Shown piece after piece: positions 8,742 through 17,589 of a stretch of DNA of 64,000 nt. Every line of letters begins with the position of its first letter. Positions within the stretch are counted from its first letter, which is position 1. Made by a program: the position numbers and the translations under genes. The notes beneath the pieces are model-generated. The model had not been told where the DNA came from. It did not search any database and saw only the letters and a program-made list of their open reading frames with translations. The DNA comes from Saccharothrix longispora (lineage in GTDB: Bacteria > Actinomycetota > Actinomycetes > Mycobacteriales > Pseudonocardiaceae): the NCBI RefSeq assembly GCF_030852425.1, contig NZ_NSDM01000018.1, positions 1 through 64,000 on the forward strand, read 5' to 3'.

Positions 8742-9061
8742 GTACTCGCGCGAGGAAGACGAGTCGTTGGACGGCTTCGCCCTGCCCTACCGGGATCACC
8801 CCGCTCGCGCGGGGAAGACGCGACCAGGAGGTACAACTCCCGGAGGTACCCGGGGCCACTCCCGCTGGCGCGGAAGACCCGGCGGAGATCGCGGCGTTCG
8901 ACCCGTCGGACGGACCATTCCCGCTCGCGCGGGGAAGCCCCCTCCCACCACGACGAGATTCGGTACCAGGTGGGACCACCCCCGCTCGCGCGGGGAAGAC
9001 GGCACGCGGCGAGTCCTGCCGGCGCGTTCGTGCGGACCACCCCCACTCGCGCGGGGAAGAC
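8733..9061 (-). CRISPR. Type I-E CRISPR array, about six repeats, decaying at the distal end
   Basis: On the + strand the 28-bp repeat reads ggaccacccc-cgctcgcg-cggggaagac. Copies lie at 9034-9061, 8973-9000 and 8912-8939 (near perfect), 8852-8878 and 8793-8819 (27 bp, diverged), and a poor copy at about 8733-8760. Spacers are 32-33 bp and the period is 61 bp. The conserved leader lies to the right, so transcription and new-spacer entry are on the minus strand from 9061 leftward. Repeat quality falls away from the leader, as expected for the old end of an array. Repeat length, period and palindromic core fit type I-E and the adjacent Cas6e. Confidence 0.92.
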
Positions 9062-9138
9062 GCTTCCTGATCTCTACGTTACAGGCCGATGCCTGCATTT
9101 TCATTCGGTTCATTGCGGTTTGAATATCCGATTGAGTG
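9062..9138 (-). promoter_or_regulatory. CRISPR leader, copy 1
   Basis: A comparatively AT-rich stretch next to the best-conserved repeat. It is clearly homologous to 17590-17665: both share cttcctg, ctacgttacaggccgatgcc, attcggt, cattgcgg/cattacgg and gaatatc in order. Conservation of this block beside the same repeat at two loci identifies it as the leader that should hold the promoter and the adaptation signals. Confidence 0.8.
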
Positions 9139-9164
9139 ATCTTCCTACTCGCGGGGGGTGGTCC
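9139..9164 (+). repeat. Degenerate CRISPR repeat in opposite orientation
   Basis: The sequence atcttcctac-tcgcggggggtggtcc resembles the repeat read on the opposite strand (gtcttccccg-cgcgagcg-ggggtggtcc) with a few changes and a small deletion. It lies on the far side of the leader, so leader copy 1 is bracketed by inverted repeats. It could be a relic of a divergent array. Confidence 0.5.
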
Positions 9165-9195
9165 GAACCTTGGGGCAAGGTCGTCGAGGGGCTCG

Positions 9196-9297
9196 ACACT
9201 GAGTGTCGGATACCAGACACACTTGAATCCTGACGATCAGGGCGGGCAGGAGTCGGCGAGTTCAGATGATGATGAAGCACTACCCGCCGAAGTTCCA
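9196..9297 (+). mobile_element. IS3-like element 5' end remnant (copy 1)
   Basis: This stretch (tgtcggataccagacac... cctgacgatc ... gaagcactacccgccg) is paralogous to 40743-40850. At its right it encodes MMMKHYPPKF, the usual start of IS3-family OrfA proteins, and then the similarity stops. The two copies are broken left ends of the same element type. Confidence 0.55.
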
Positions 9298-9445
9298 AGG
9301 CGTCACGCTTTCGGCACCGCCAAGGTCTACCGCCCTTCCATAAAGAGGAACCCATCGGCGAAGCCCTCCGCCCTTCTGCGGCGAGGTCGTCATCGCCGTC
9401 AAGTCCGGCTTCGATCTGTGCCTTGACGGCACCGACGCCGGACTG
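9297..9445 (+). pseudogene. Aldo/keto reductase fragment
   Basis: Read with two small frame changes, the segment gives TAKVYRP-FHKEEPIGEALRPF and then CGEVVIAVKSGFDL. This matches the aldo/keto reductase core (TAEVYGP ... GEAL-PFRDEVVIATKFGF). No start, stop or further domain remains. It directly follows the IS3-like end, so it is probably debris from an insertion or deletion. Confidence 0.55.
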
Positions 9446-9509
9446 CCCAGCTGGCCCGGGCACATCAGCGCTACGCCGCCACTCCCTGCATGGCAGCGAC
9501 AGCCCAGTC

Positions 9510-10160
9510 CTACGTGACGGGATCGTTGGCCTCGCGCGGCCCAAGAGGCACAGTCGCCACATCGGTCCACTCGTAAGCTTTGTGGTCGCGGTTGAGGTCG
9601 ATGAGCGATACCGACGAGACGACGACCTCGCCGTTGTGCCTGCCATGCGCGTCGAGCGCTTGGGCGACCGGTTCCATGGGGCCCGCGGTGTTCGAGTACC
9701 CGAGACTGACGTGCGCACGGAACCCGGCCTTGGGTTCGGGGACGTGGTCGGTTCCCCAGATGTCCCCGATCGCGGCGCGGATGGCCAAGCGCAGATCGGC
9801 CAGCGGCTCCAGAGGCCGGGCGGGCATTTGGATGGTCTCGGGGTCGACGTACGCGGGTCCGATGGTGACGGTGATGGGTTCGAGTTCGGCGCACCGCTTG
9901 CGGGCGGCGCCGACGATGAGGTCGATGTCGTGCCGGTCGACTTCATCGGTGAAGCCGACGCCCTGAAGTGTCAGGTGCAACCACCGGGCCGGAACCGGAT
10001 CCAGCTGGGGGAGTCCGGCCAGCACGGGGGCATAGTCGGCGACGAGGCGCTGTGCGCCGGGCTGGTCGGCGAAGGTGACGTGCCAGGTGTAGAACGACCT
10101 GCCGGTCACCCAGCCGGGCCTCCACCACCAGTGATCACGCATCCGGTCCGGCTCGGTCAC
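9510..10160 (-). CDS. 2H phosphoesterase superfamily protein (2'-5' RNA ligase/LigT-like)
   Basis: A 216-residue protein with the two histidine motifs of the 2H phosphoesterase fold: HLTLQGVGF (H62, T64) and HVSLGY (H150, S152). Family members hydrolyse or ligate 2',5'-phosphodiester or cyclic-nucleotide bonds; the true substrate is unknown here. The GTG start at 10160 overlaps the stop of the upstream gene by GTGA, so the two are co-translated. It lies about 0.45 kb from the CRISPR leader. A role in nucleotide signalling or defence is only a guess from position. Confidence 0.8.
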   Translation of the reverse strand: MTEPDRMRDHWWWRPGWVTGRSFYTWHVTFADQPGAQRLVADYAPVLAGLPQLDPVPARWLHLTLQGVGFTDEVDRHDIDLIVGAARKRCAELEPITVTIGPAYVDPETIQMPARPLEPLADLRLAIRAAIGDIWGTDHVPEPKAGFRAHVSLGYSNTAGPMEPVAQALDAHGRHNGEVVVSSVSLIDLNRDHKAYEWTDVATVPLGPREANDPVT

Positions 10161-10468
10161 GCGGTCAACTCCTTGGTCACGGCGTCGCTGCGGAAATCGT
10201 TGACGGCATCGAGGATCCGCCTGGTGATCGTGTCACCGGGGCTGTCGGTTCCCGCCACTCGTGCGCCGACTTCGGACATCCGGTGCATCAGTGGCCGGAC
10301 ACGATGGTCCAGGGCGATTGCGTAGTCGGGTAGCAAGGCGCTGAGCTGGGAGTTTGGGGCGTGAAGGGCCTTCTTGGAGGCGATGGCGGCGGGTGAGATC
10401 GCATCGGTGATCATGGAGTTGCGACGCTTCACGACTCCGAGGAAGACCTCACTCGCCGATGACATCAT
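10157..10468 (-). CDS. Hypothetical protein coupled to the 2H phosphoesterase
   Basis: A 103-residue protein of unknown family whose stop overlaps the 2H phosphoesterase start (GTGA). Tandem ATG codons at 10468 and 10465 are possible starts, but they overlap the 5' end of the divergent ISAs1 transposase. The true N-terminus may therefore have been altered by the insertion; the ATG at 10414 (MITDAISP) is an alternative. The sequence looks helical, without membrane segment or recognisable motif. Confidence 0.5.
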   Translation of the reverse strand: MMSSASEVFLGVVKRRNSMITDAISPAAIASKKALHAPNSQLSALLPDYAIALDHRVRPLMHRMSEVGARVAGTDSPGDTITRRILDAVNDFRSDAVTKELTA

Positions 10469-11645
10469 CTCTCATCACCGCACTGACCGTCACGACGCCC
10501 TCCGGCAACGGCCCGGCGGCGCCTGTCACCGATGGTGAGCAGGGTGGGCTGCTGGATCCGCGTGACCCGCGCGGGATCCGATACCCACTGTCGGCACTGC
10601 TGATGGTCGCGGTCTGCGCGGTCCTGGCCGGGGCGTCGCCATTCGCGGCGATCAGCGACTGGCTGCGGGATCTCGACGGCCATGCCCGTGAGCGGCTCGG
10701 TTTCGACCGCATCCCTTCCAGCACAACGATGTGGCGGCTGTTGACCCGCCTCGACGCCGACCTGTTGGCCACCGTTCTCGGCGGCCTCACCACCCGCGCC
10801 CGACGATCACCGCCGGTGCGTCCGCGCCGACATCGTCACGTCATCGCCGTGGACGGCAAACCCTGCGCGGCGCCCGCCTGGACGACGGCCGCCAGGTCCA
10901 TCTGCTCTCCGCGTTGGACACCGACACCGGCATCGTCCTGGCCCAGGTCACCGTGGACGCGAAAACGAACGAGATCCCCGCGTTCACCCCGCTTCTCGAC
11001 GCGGTCCACACGGTCGTCGGCACCCTGAAAGGCACCGTGTTCGTCGCCGACGCCCTGCATGCCCAAGCCGGCCACGCCCGCCAGGTCGCCGCCCGCGGAG
11101 CCCATCTGATGACGGCGGTGAAGGGCAATCAGCCGACGTTGTTCGCCCAACTGAAATCCCTGCCCTGGCCCGACATCCCGGTCGGAAATCGCACCCGCGA
11201 CCGTGGTCACGGACGCCGCGATACCCGCACCGTCAAAGCCGTCACCCCGCGCACTCCCGGCGGCATCGCGTTCCCGCACGCCGAGCAGGCCGTCCGGATC
11301 ACCCGCAGCCGCACCACCGGCGCGAGGAGCACCCGTGAAACGGTCCACTTCACCGTGTCCCTGCCCGCCGGCGACGCCGCGCCGGCCGAGCTGCAGGACT
11401 GGATCCGCCGCGAATGGCTCATCGAGAACCAGATCCACCACGTCCGCGACGTGACGTTCCGTGAAGACTCCCACCAAGCCCGGACCGGCACCGGCCCCGC
11501 CGTCATCGCCACCCTGCGCAACACCGTGATCGGCTGGCACCGCACCAACGGCGACACCAACATCGCCCGCGCCCTCCGACGCGCCAACCGCCGATCACAC
11601 GACCTCATCACCGCCGTGACCAGCAGCTACCCCACAACGCAGTGA
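10459..11645 (+). pseudogene. ISAs1-family transposase, frameshifted
   Basis: Two frames together form a full ISAs1-type DDE transposase. The first (10459 to about 10861) carries LLDPRDPRGIRYPLSALLMV and HVIAVDGK. The second continues TLRGARLDDG, VDAKTNEIPAFTPLL, VFVADALHAQ, AVKGNQPTLF and IENQIHHVRDVTF to the stop at 11645. The shift sits at the ggcaaaccctg tract near 10858-10862, where one A of the usual GKTLRG codons is missing. A single-base deletion explains the break; I know of no programmed frameshift in this family. Element ends were not resolved. Confidence 0.85.
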
Positions 11646-11752
11646 CCCTGCCGCAAGGCCACGACCGCGACCGGCTACTCGCCGTCACCACCGAAAGTGC
11701 GCCAGAGCCACTCGTTCGACAGACCCGTCATTCGGACTCGGAGCGGGGTCGT

Positions 11753-12688
11753 TCAGGTGATCCGCAGGTGCAGGCGCACGGTCGTACCGCTGGTTCGCGG
11801 GTGGATTTCCACGATGTCGCAGAGTTGGCGCACGATCCACATGCCGTGTCCGCGGGCGAGGTGGGAGCCGGGTCGGAGGTAGCCGAGGTACCAGTCGGTG
11901 ACGGGACGGGGGCCTGTGTCGGTGATGTCGCAGACGATGGTGTCGGCGGTGCGCCAGAGGGTGAGGTGTCCGCTGCCGCCGCCGTGCCGGACGGTGTTGG
12001 TGGCGACCTCGTTGACCGCGATGACGAGGTCGTCGAGTTTGTCCGGTGGCAGGCCGAGGGAGGTGGCGGTGGTGGCGGCGAAGTGGCGCACGGCGGACAG
12101 GTCGCGGTCGAAGCGCAGCACCACCGCGGCCGGGTCGATCGGGCTGGGCGGCCCGGTGGTGAAGTCGGCGGGCTCCTGGTAGGCCGGGCTGGGGTCGGGC
12201 GTCGGGGTGCCGGCCAGGTGGGGGTGGGTGCGCAGGGCGTCGTGCACGATCGGCGCGGGCACGGTGCGGGTGTCGTAGGGACAGATGATCCAGGCGGGGG
12301 AGTCGGCGAAGGCGACGTTGATGGCCGACTCGTACCTCGTCCACGCCTGGACCCGGGTGGCGTCGCGCCCCTGCCACACCGGCTCGCCGATGATGCGCGT
12401 ACGTCGTCGCGGGGTCGAGGACCGGTCGACGTAGCGCTGGTAGGCGGCGAGGGTGCGGCCAGGTGCGTCGTACCAGGTGTCCGCGTCGGCGAACTCGATC
12501 CGCGCGGCCTCCGTCCCCAGGGTGTCGCGCAGCATGGCGGTGTTGTGCGCGGTGGTCACCGCCAGCACGGCATCGCCGCGCTCCAGGCCGTCACGGCAGA
12601 ACGGCACCGTCGCGGCCAGGAACCGCTCGTCGTCGCCGTAGACCAGTGCCTGGTGGACCAGGCGCGCCGGGGTGGGAGTCGCGGTCAC
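11753..12688 (-). CDS. MEDS-HATPase anti-sigma-type regulator
   Basis: The start is the GTG at 12688, preceded by gagaggaa at good spacing, although the frame is open further upstream. Residues about 1-190 (LVHQALVYGDDERFLAATVPF ... IICPYDTRTV) match the MEDS sensory domain. Residues about 200-311 form a GHKL ATPase of the RsbW/SpoIIAB type with DDLVIAVNEVATNTVRHG (N box) and GHGMWIVRQL (G box). Such proteins act as serine kinases or anti-sigma factors in stress and differentiation control. A paralogue with the same layout lies at 14910-15851. Targets are unknown. Confidence 0.85.
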   Translation of the reverse strand: MTATPTPARLVHQALVYGDDERFLAATVPFCRDGLERGDAVLAVTTAHNTAMLRDTLGTEAARIEFADADTWYDAPGRTLAAYQRYVDRSSTPRRRTRIIGEPVWQGRDATRVQAWTRYESAINVAFADSPAWIICPYDTRTVPAPIVHDALRTHPHLAGTPTPDPSPAYQEPADFTTGPPSPIDPAAVVLRFDRDLSAVRHFAATTATSLGLPPDKLDDLVIAVNEVATNTVRHGGGSGHLTLWRTADTIVCDITDTGPRPVTDWYLGYLRPGSHLARGHGMWIVRQLCDIVEIHPRTSGTTVRLHLRIT

Positions 12689-12860
12689 GCGGTGTTCCTC
12701 TCTGTGACCAGCCCCATGCCGGGGGGCATGCTCCCAGCCCACCGATCAGAGCACTCCGCACAATACCGGGTCGAGGTGCTCGACATGTCTTTCGCCAGGG
12801 CCGGAAGCGGTCGGGCTTATCGATCCGGCTTGCCGAGCCGGAGTCCGGGTACCTCAGTGG

Positions 12861-13826
12861 TCAAGGGCGTCCGTCCGAGGAGCGAGCCCAAGTCCGGGGC
12901 GACGCTCTGTACGGGTTGCTACCGTCGGGGCGTCCCGGTGCCCGAAGGCGTGCTGGGCATGACCGGTGTTGACCGACGCTCCGCGGCGGACGACGACCCG
13001 CGTGACGGGCATACCGGCCACCACGCTGGTCACGACCGACACCGACGACGTGCTCGTCCATGAAGACCGCTCCTTGCTGCGTCCAGGCGTCCGCTGTAGA
13101 AGGCTGGTGACTCGGTGTGCGACGAGTCGTCTCGGAGGGTATCGGCTTCACGCCTCGACGGGGGCCGACCGAACGCCTTCCGATGTCGCTCTCGCACATC
13201 GCCGCGGCAGCATCGGGCCGCGTGGGGCGTCGAAGTCGACGACGGCGCGAAGTGTGCCGATAACACGATCGGCTGACAGAGCACGCCGGACGACCGGAGT
13301 GCTGGCTGCTCGACACCCAGGCCGCCCGGCTGGCCGTCACCGGGACAGCCTCCGCCCGAAGGATGCGTCCGGACGAATGCCGTCCGCGTACCCGACCTCG
13401 GGCCGCCTGCTCCGCTCCTACAACCGGATTCGATGACGATGTATCGACCAGTGGGAGGGTGGTGTCGCGCACGGCGGCCACCGCCTGGTCCCGATCAGGG
13501 CGGATGTCGAACACCTTGTCCAAGCCGGTGGCCTGCAGCGGACGCAGTACGGCGCGATGACCCGCGGCGACCACGAACGCGGCCCCGCACCGCCGGGCGT
13601 GCTCGGCGGCCTGGACCACCAGTGCCAACCCCGGCGAAGCCAGGAACGTCACCCCGTCGAGGTCCAGTACCAGGTCCGAGGTCGCCTCCTCCAGCCAGGC
13701 CGACGATTCGTACCGGACCACCTCGATGCTGCCGGCGTCGATCTCTCCCGCCACCCGCAGCACCGGCACGTCCCCGGAGGCGGTCCACCGCACGGTGACG
13801 AGCCCCGCACCACTGTCGATGTCCAT
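12861..13826 (-). CDS. STAS-domain anti-anti-sigma factor with doubtful long C-terminus
   Basis: From the ATG at 13826 the first 110 or so residues form a STAS domain: PVLRVAGEIDAGSIE, then DLVLDLDGVTFLASPGLALVV, with the Ser of FLASPG at the usual phosphorylation site. STAS antagonists bind SpoIIAB-like kinases such as those nearby. The frame stays open for about 190 further Arg/Ser-rich residues down to 12861 with no recognisable domain; family members are normally 100-130 aa. I suspect a lost stop codon or frameshift, so the true 3' end is uncertain. Confidence 0.6.
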   Translation of the reverse strand: MDIDSGAGLVTVRWTASGDVPVLRVAGEIDAGSIEVVRYESSAWLEEATSDLVLDLDGVTFLASPGLALVVQAAEHARRCGAAFVVAAGHRAVLRPLQATGLDKVFDIRPDRDQAVAAVRDTTLPLVDTSSSNPVVGAEQAARGRVRGRHSSGRILRAEAVPVTASRAAWVSSSQHSGRPACSVSRSCYRHTSRRRRLRRPTRPDAAAAMCESDIGRRSVGPRRGVKPIPSETTRRTPSHQPSTADAWTQQGAVFMDEHVVGVGRDQRGGRYARHAGRRPPRSVGQHRSCPARLRAPGRPDGSNPYRASPRTWARSSDGRP

Positions 13827-14220
13827 CAACGCACACCCCGCTAGCCTTCGACGCATCGACGGACCGGTGCTCCGATGGGATGTCGCCAGCCGGACAGCTC
13901 ACCCGGAGTGGTCAAGCTGTGGTGCTTCCACCGGCCATCCGGTTCCGGTGGCCAACGTCCGGGCCGCTCGGCAACCAGCCGTGTCGGGTCTTTGTCGCCG
14001 ACACCGCGCACGTTCGCGTGACCGAAGTGGTGACGATGGGCGCAGTGCCGGTGCTGTCGACGACCTGAGCGGCACGAGGTCTCGCCGCCGGCGATCGACT
14101 CATCCCCGCCCACGAGGCGTACGTACGGCGACCGCAGGGGTGACCCCCGGTTGAACCGTCACTCCACGGTGACCGCGCCACCGCCCGGAAGGGGGTTGGC
14201 ACCCATAGGACGACGGTCTG

Positions 14221-14585
14221 TTGTTGGACACGTCGGTGCAGTGCGAGAGCCTGGCCGTGATGCGCGCCCGGGTCGGCAGCCTGCTGCGAGGGTTCGGCGA
14301 GGACTTCGTCCGGGACGCGCAACCCGTCCGCCACGTACTCGTCGCCAATGCCTGCGACCACGCCGACAAACCCCACCACCTCAGCGTGCGCTGTCATACC
14401 CGACGTGAACTCCTCATCGAGGTCCGGGACGCCTCCACCGATCGTGCCCCGCGGTCGGCGCCTCGACGGCAGGCCCCAACCGCGGCAACGGCATGAAGGT
14501 GGTCGAAGCACTCAGCAGCGACCCGGGCGTGCGTCCCACCGACAACGCCAAGGTCGTCTGGGCCCGCCTGCGCATACCGGCCTGA
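14221..14585 (+). pseudogene. Frameshifted HATPase (RsbW-like) anti-sigma gene
   Basis: The first frame gives SVQCESLAVMRARVGSLL...VRHVLVANACDHADKPHHL...RRELLIEVRDAS, the N-box half of an RsbW-like ATPase. From about 14450 the continuation lies in another frame: GPNRGNGMKVVEALSSDPGV...NAKVVWARLRIPA and a stop at 14583-14585, the G-box half. One or more indels between about 14440 and 14465 explain the break. The TTG at 14221 is a guess at the start. Confidence 0.7.
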
Positions 14586-14909
14586 CCACACCTCGCCGAC
14601 GTCGCACTGCCCGATGACGACGGCGCAACGACAGGGTCGGATGCGAGCGGCCGGAACACGGGACACGTCGGCCCGTCGGACAAAGCATGGAAGATGCCCG
14701 CTGCCGACGGCCGGCCCGCACCGCCGCGGCCGGTAGCGCGCCGATCGTCGCCGACTGGTCCGTCCTCGCCGACAGCGGTCCGTGAACTGCGAGTTCGACA
14801 TCCAGGCCGCGGTCAGAAGCGCTGTCGCGCAGCGGTGTGTTCAGGGCTGGTGCGTTGCCGCCGAAGCTCGACCCGTATCAAGGGGGAGGGCTCACGGGCC
14901 TCGTGGCTG

Positions 14910-15851
14910 TCATCCGTCCAAGAAGAGGAAGGCGTACATGGTGGTGCCGTGGGAGCTGGTGTGCGTGCGCACGAGATCCGCCAGTTGGTTGACCAGGAGG
15001 AGTCCGCGGCCCCCGTGCCGGCCGCGCTCGGGTGGTCTGCGCCCGGCCAGCGGGTCCGCCAGATGCCCGTCGTCCTCGACCGCGCAGACCAGGTGCCCCT
15101 CGTCGCGCCAGATCCGCACGCGGCACCCGCCGCCGGTGTGCCGGAGGCTGTTGGTCACCAACTCGGTGACGATGAGTTCCAGGTCGGCCGTTCGCTCGGG
15201 CGGTGATCCCGACTCCCGTGCCCGTTCGGCGACGAACCGGCGGACCTCGCGGATGCGGGAGGTGGCGGTGACGGGGAAGACGGCGACGTCTGCTGCGGCC
15301 CGCACCGGCTGGTTGTAGCGGTCGACCACGGCGTAGGGGTCGTAGTGCTCGCTGTCGCGGCGCCGGGTGGCGTCCCACACCGTCGGGTGCGTGGCCAGCG
15401 CGTCGGTCAGCACACGGTCGTCGAGTGTGCGGGTGTCGTAGGGGCAGACGATGGTGACGTCGCGCCCGGCGAACGCCACGTTGATCAACGCTTCGTGCTG
15501 GGCGCAGGCGGGGTACTCGGTCGTGGTGCGCCCGGCCCAGATCGGCTCGCCGACGATGCGCACGTGACCGTCGCGGTGGGCGTCGGCGAACCGGCGCAGC
15601 ACGGTCGGGATGATCCGGCCGGGATTGCGGCCCGCGACCTCCATGTCCAGCATCAGCACCTCCTCGACGTCCGCGCCCAGGGCCTCGCGCAGCAGCCGCA
15701 GCCGCGCGCCGGGCACTGCCACGGCGACGGGGTGCCCCTCGGCCAGGCCGTCGGTGACGAAGGGCACGAGCGTGCCCAGGTACTCCTCGTCGGAGCCGTA
15801 GAACAGCGCGGGGTGGACGAAGCCGGCGAGGGGCGGTGTTGCCGGGGTCAT
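14910..15851 (-). CDS. MEDS-HATPase anti-sigma-type regulator (second copy)
   Basis: A 313-residue protein with the same layout as the product of 11753-12688: a MEDS-like domain (FVHPALFYGSDEEYLGTLVPFV, then VTIVCPYDTRTLDD) and a C-terminal GHKL ATPase (LELIVTELVTNSLRHTGGG, HGGRGLLLVNQLAD). The ATG at 15851 overlaps the upstream gene's stop (ATGA), so the two MEDS proteins are co-translated. It probably binds or phosphorylates a sigma factor or STAS partner. Confidence 0.86.
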   Translation of the reverse strand: MTPATPPLAGFVHPALFYGSDEEYLGTLVPFVTDGLAEGHPVAVAVPGARLRLLREALGADVEEVLMLDMEVAGRNPGRIIPTVLRRFADAHRDGHVRIVGEPIWAGRTTTEYPACAQHEALINVAFAGRDVTIVCPYDTRTLDDRVLTDALATHPTVWDATRRRDSEHYDPYAVVDRYNQPVRAAADVAVFPVTATSRIREVRRFVAERARESGSPPERTADLELIVTELVTNSLRHTGGGCRVRIWRDEGHLVCAVEDDGHLADPLAGRRPPERGRHGGRGLLLVNQLADLVRTHTSSHGTTMYAFLFLDG

Positions 15852-16690
15852 GCGGTCTGTTCCACGCGTACGTCGTGCAGGTCGAGGAACTCCGTGAGGC
15901 GGCTCAGGCCCGGCCAGGACGCGCGGAGCACCAGGGGCGTGCCACGCTTCGCCGCCAGGTCGGCCAGGCGCAGCAGGCTGTTGTGGTCGAGGAACGTCAG
16001 CCCCGTGGCGTCGAGCACCATTTCCCCGCCGCGCGGCCGCAGGTCGACGCGATCCAAGGCCCAGGCGAAGAGGTCCTCGGTGGAGGCGTCCACCTCGCCG
16101 CCCAGCGCGGTGACGTGATCACCGGCGGCGTGTAGCCGGAAGCCGGGTGACTGCGCGTTGGTGTTCGGGTGCAGGCACGCGAGCTGCGCGAACGCCGAGT
16201 CGTCGACCTCCCCGGTGGCGTAGGCGCACAGCGCGGAGAACGGGTGATCGGCCATGTAGTGGTCCACGAGGTGTTCGTAGCGGGTGAAGGCGGCTAGCTG
16301 CCGCGGGGTGCGTACCAGCGGGGTGGCCTCGGCGGCCACGCGGAACCCGGCGAACCCGTCGGCCACGGCCGCCTCGGTGGCGGCGGCGTAGGCCCGTACC
16401 TGGGCTTCGGGCTCGACCACCGTGCCGAACGGGTACGTGGCGTCCAACGACGCGACCCGGGCCGCGCCCTCGCGCAGCGCCCGGTCGATACCGTCGATCC
16501 CGCGCAGATCCTCCACCAGGACATCCGCGGAGCCGGAGGCGACGTAGCAGACCCGCAAGCCCCGCTCCAGCCCGTCGGACAGGAACTCCCGCGCTCGAGC
16601 CCGGAACTCGTGCACATCGTCGTACCGCCAGCATACGTGGTCGTGAGCCCCCAACCCGCGTGCGTGCACCACCGCCCCGGACCTGCGCAT
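15848..16690 (-). CDS. MEDS-STAS fusion protein
   Basis: A 280-residue protein whose N-terminal part (GAHDHVCWRYDDVHEFRARA ... HPFSALCAY) matches the MEDS domain and whose last 100 residues form a STAS-like domain (GGEVDASTEDLFAW, MVLDATGLTFLDHNSLLRL). The expected phospho-acceptor of the FLD-S/N motif is not obvious (HNS). Fusing the sensor to an antagonist fits the neighbouring gene, which fuses the same sensor to the kinase: together they look like a sensor-kinase/antagonist pair in one operon. The ATG at 16690 is the only clear start. Confidence 0.85.
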   Translation of the reverse strand: MRRSGAVVHARGLGAHDHVCWRYDDVHEFRARAREFLSDGLERGLRVCYVASGSADVLVEDLRGIDGIDRALREGAARVASLDATYPFGTVVEPEAQVRAYAAATEAAVADGFAGFRVAAEATPLVRTPRQLAAFTRYEHLVDHYMADHPFSALCAYATGEVDDSAFAQLACLHPNTNAQSPGFRLHAAGDHVTALGGEVDASTEDLFAWALDRVDLRPRGGEMVLDATGLTFLDHNSLLRLADLAAKRGTPLVLRASWPGLSRLTEFLDLHDVRVEQTA

Positions 16691-17561
16691 CCCTGAATAC
16701 TACGTGTGCGCAGTGCTGCGGGTACAGGCAGTCGTCGACGCTACCTCCACCGGCCACCTCAACAGTGTGGGAAGGGATCTTCGCTGCGGGCACTGCGGAC
16801 CCGGGTGACGTGCCGGTGCGGCGACGGCGCGCCGTTCCGTGCGCGCCGGACATGCCCGTCGCCGGACGGTTCGCGGGAACGCCTCACGTGGCGGTGCGCG
16901 CCCTGCCCGACCACGCGGGTCGAACGTTCGGCACGGGGGTCACGCACTGCGCCGGCAACCGTCCGGTACATCTTGCTCGGTGGCGGCCGCGGCGTCGTTG
17001 TCGGCCGCCATGACGTCGGGTCGCGTGCCGCGTCGCCGGAACCACTCCGGCAGCACCGCACTGTGCTGCACCGGGGGAAGGGTCAGCATGCGCAGCACTC
17101 CGTCCTCCGTCCGGTGAACGGCGGCGTGCTTCCTGGCCAGGCTGTCCTGCAGACAGCCGATCGAGCCCAGAGTGCGGGCCAACGCGGTCCTGCAGCGGTA
17201 GGCCGCTTCCCGGCTTCGTCGCCGCTTTCGGCGCAGACGTCCGCCGCGAGCCTGCCGGCCACGCGGGTCTGCGTGACGTGACGGGCGATCGACCCGCTGC
17301 GGTCCCAGGCGCGGGAGATCCGGGCATGCCGGTCTGTCGTCGGTGCTCCGGCAGATCTCGTCACCTGATCAGTTTCGCGGCGCACGCCCGGCCTTCGCCA
17401 TATCCGTCACCCACACGTGTGACGTGCCGTCGATGCCCGGCACGCACGTCGAGTCACAACCCCGCTGGTCGTCCGCCACTCGGGAAGCGCTGGGAGGACA
17501 CCAGCGAGATCACGTGCACTGAGTGATCGTCGGTAACCTTCGGCGTCCGTGCTTCTTTGCT
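16691..17561. other. No convincing gene
   Basis: Several short overlapping frames exist but none shows a recognised motif, a Shine-Dalgarno with sensible spacing, or consistent codon bias. On the minus strand around 16940-17180 a stretch (ARTLGSIGCLQDSLARKHAA ... MLTLPPVQHSAVLP) looks as if it was once coding, but I cannot assign it. Confidence 0.5.
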
Positions 17562-17589
17562 GGACCACCCCCGCTCGCGCGGGGAAGAC
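17562..17589 (-). CRISPR. Solo type I-E CRISPR repeat
   Basis: A perfect copy of the consensus repeat (ggaccaccccc-gctcgcgc-ggggaagac) lies alone, immediately left of a second leader copy and in the same orientation as the main array. I found no second repeat at the 61-bp period to its left. It is a one-repeat array: a collapsed array or a minimal acquisition site. Confidence 0.85.

Noticed and set aside
16706-17385. Overlapping short frames on both strands
   Set aside because: No motif, start signal or consistent coding bias could be found in any of them.
17480-17510. Possible further CRISPR repeat left of the solo repeat
   Set aside because: The gcc-actcgggaagcgc stretch matches weakly and is 81 bp away instead of 61.
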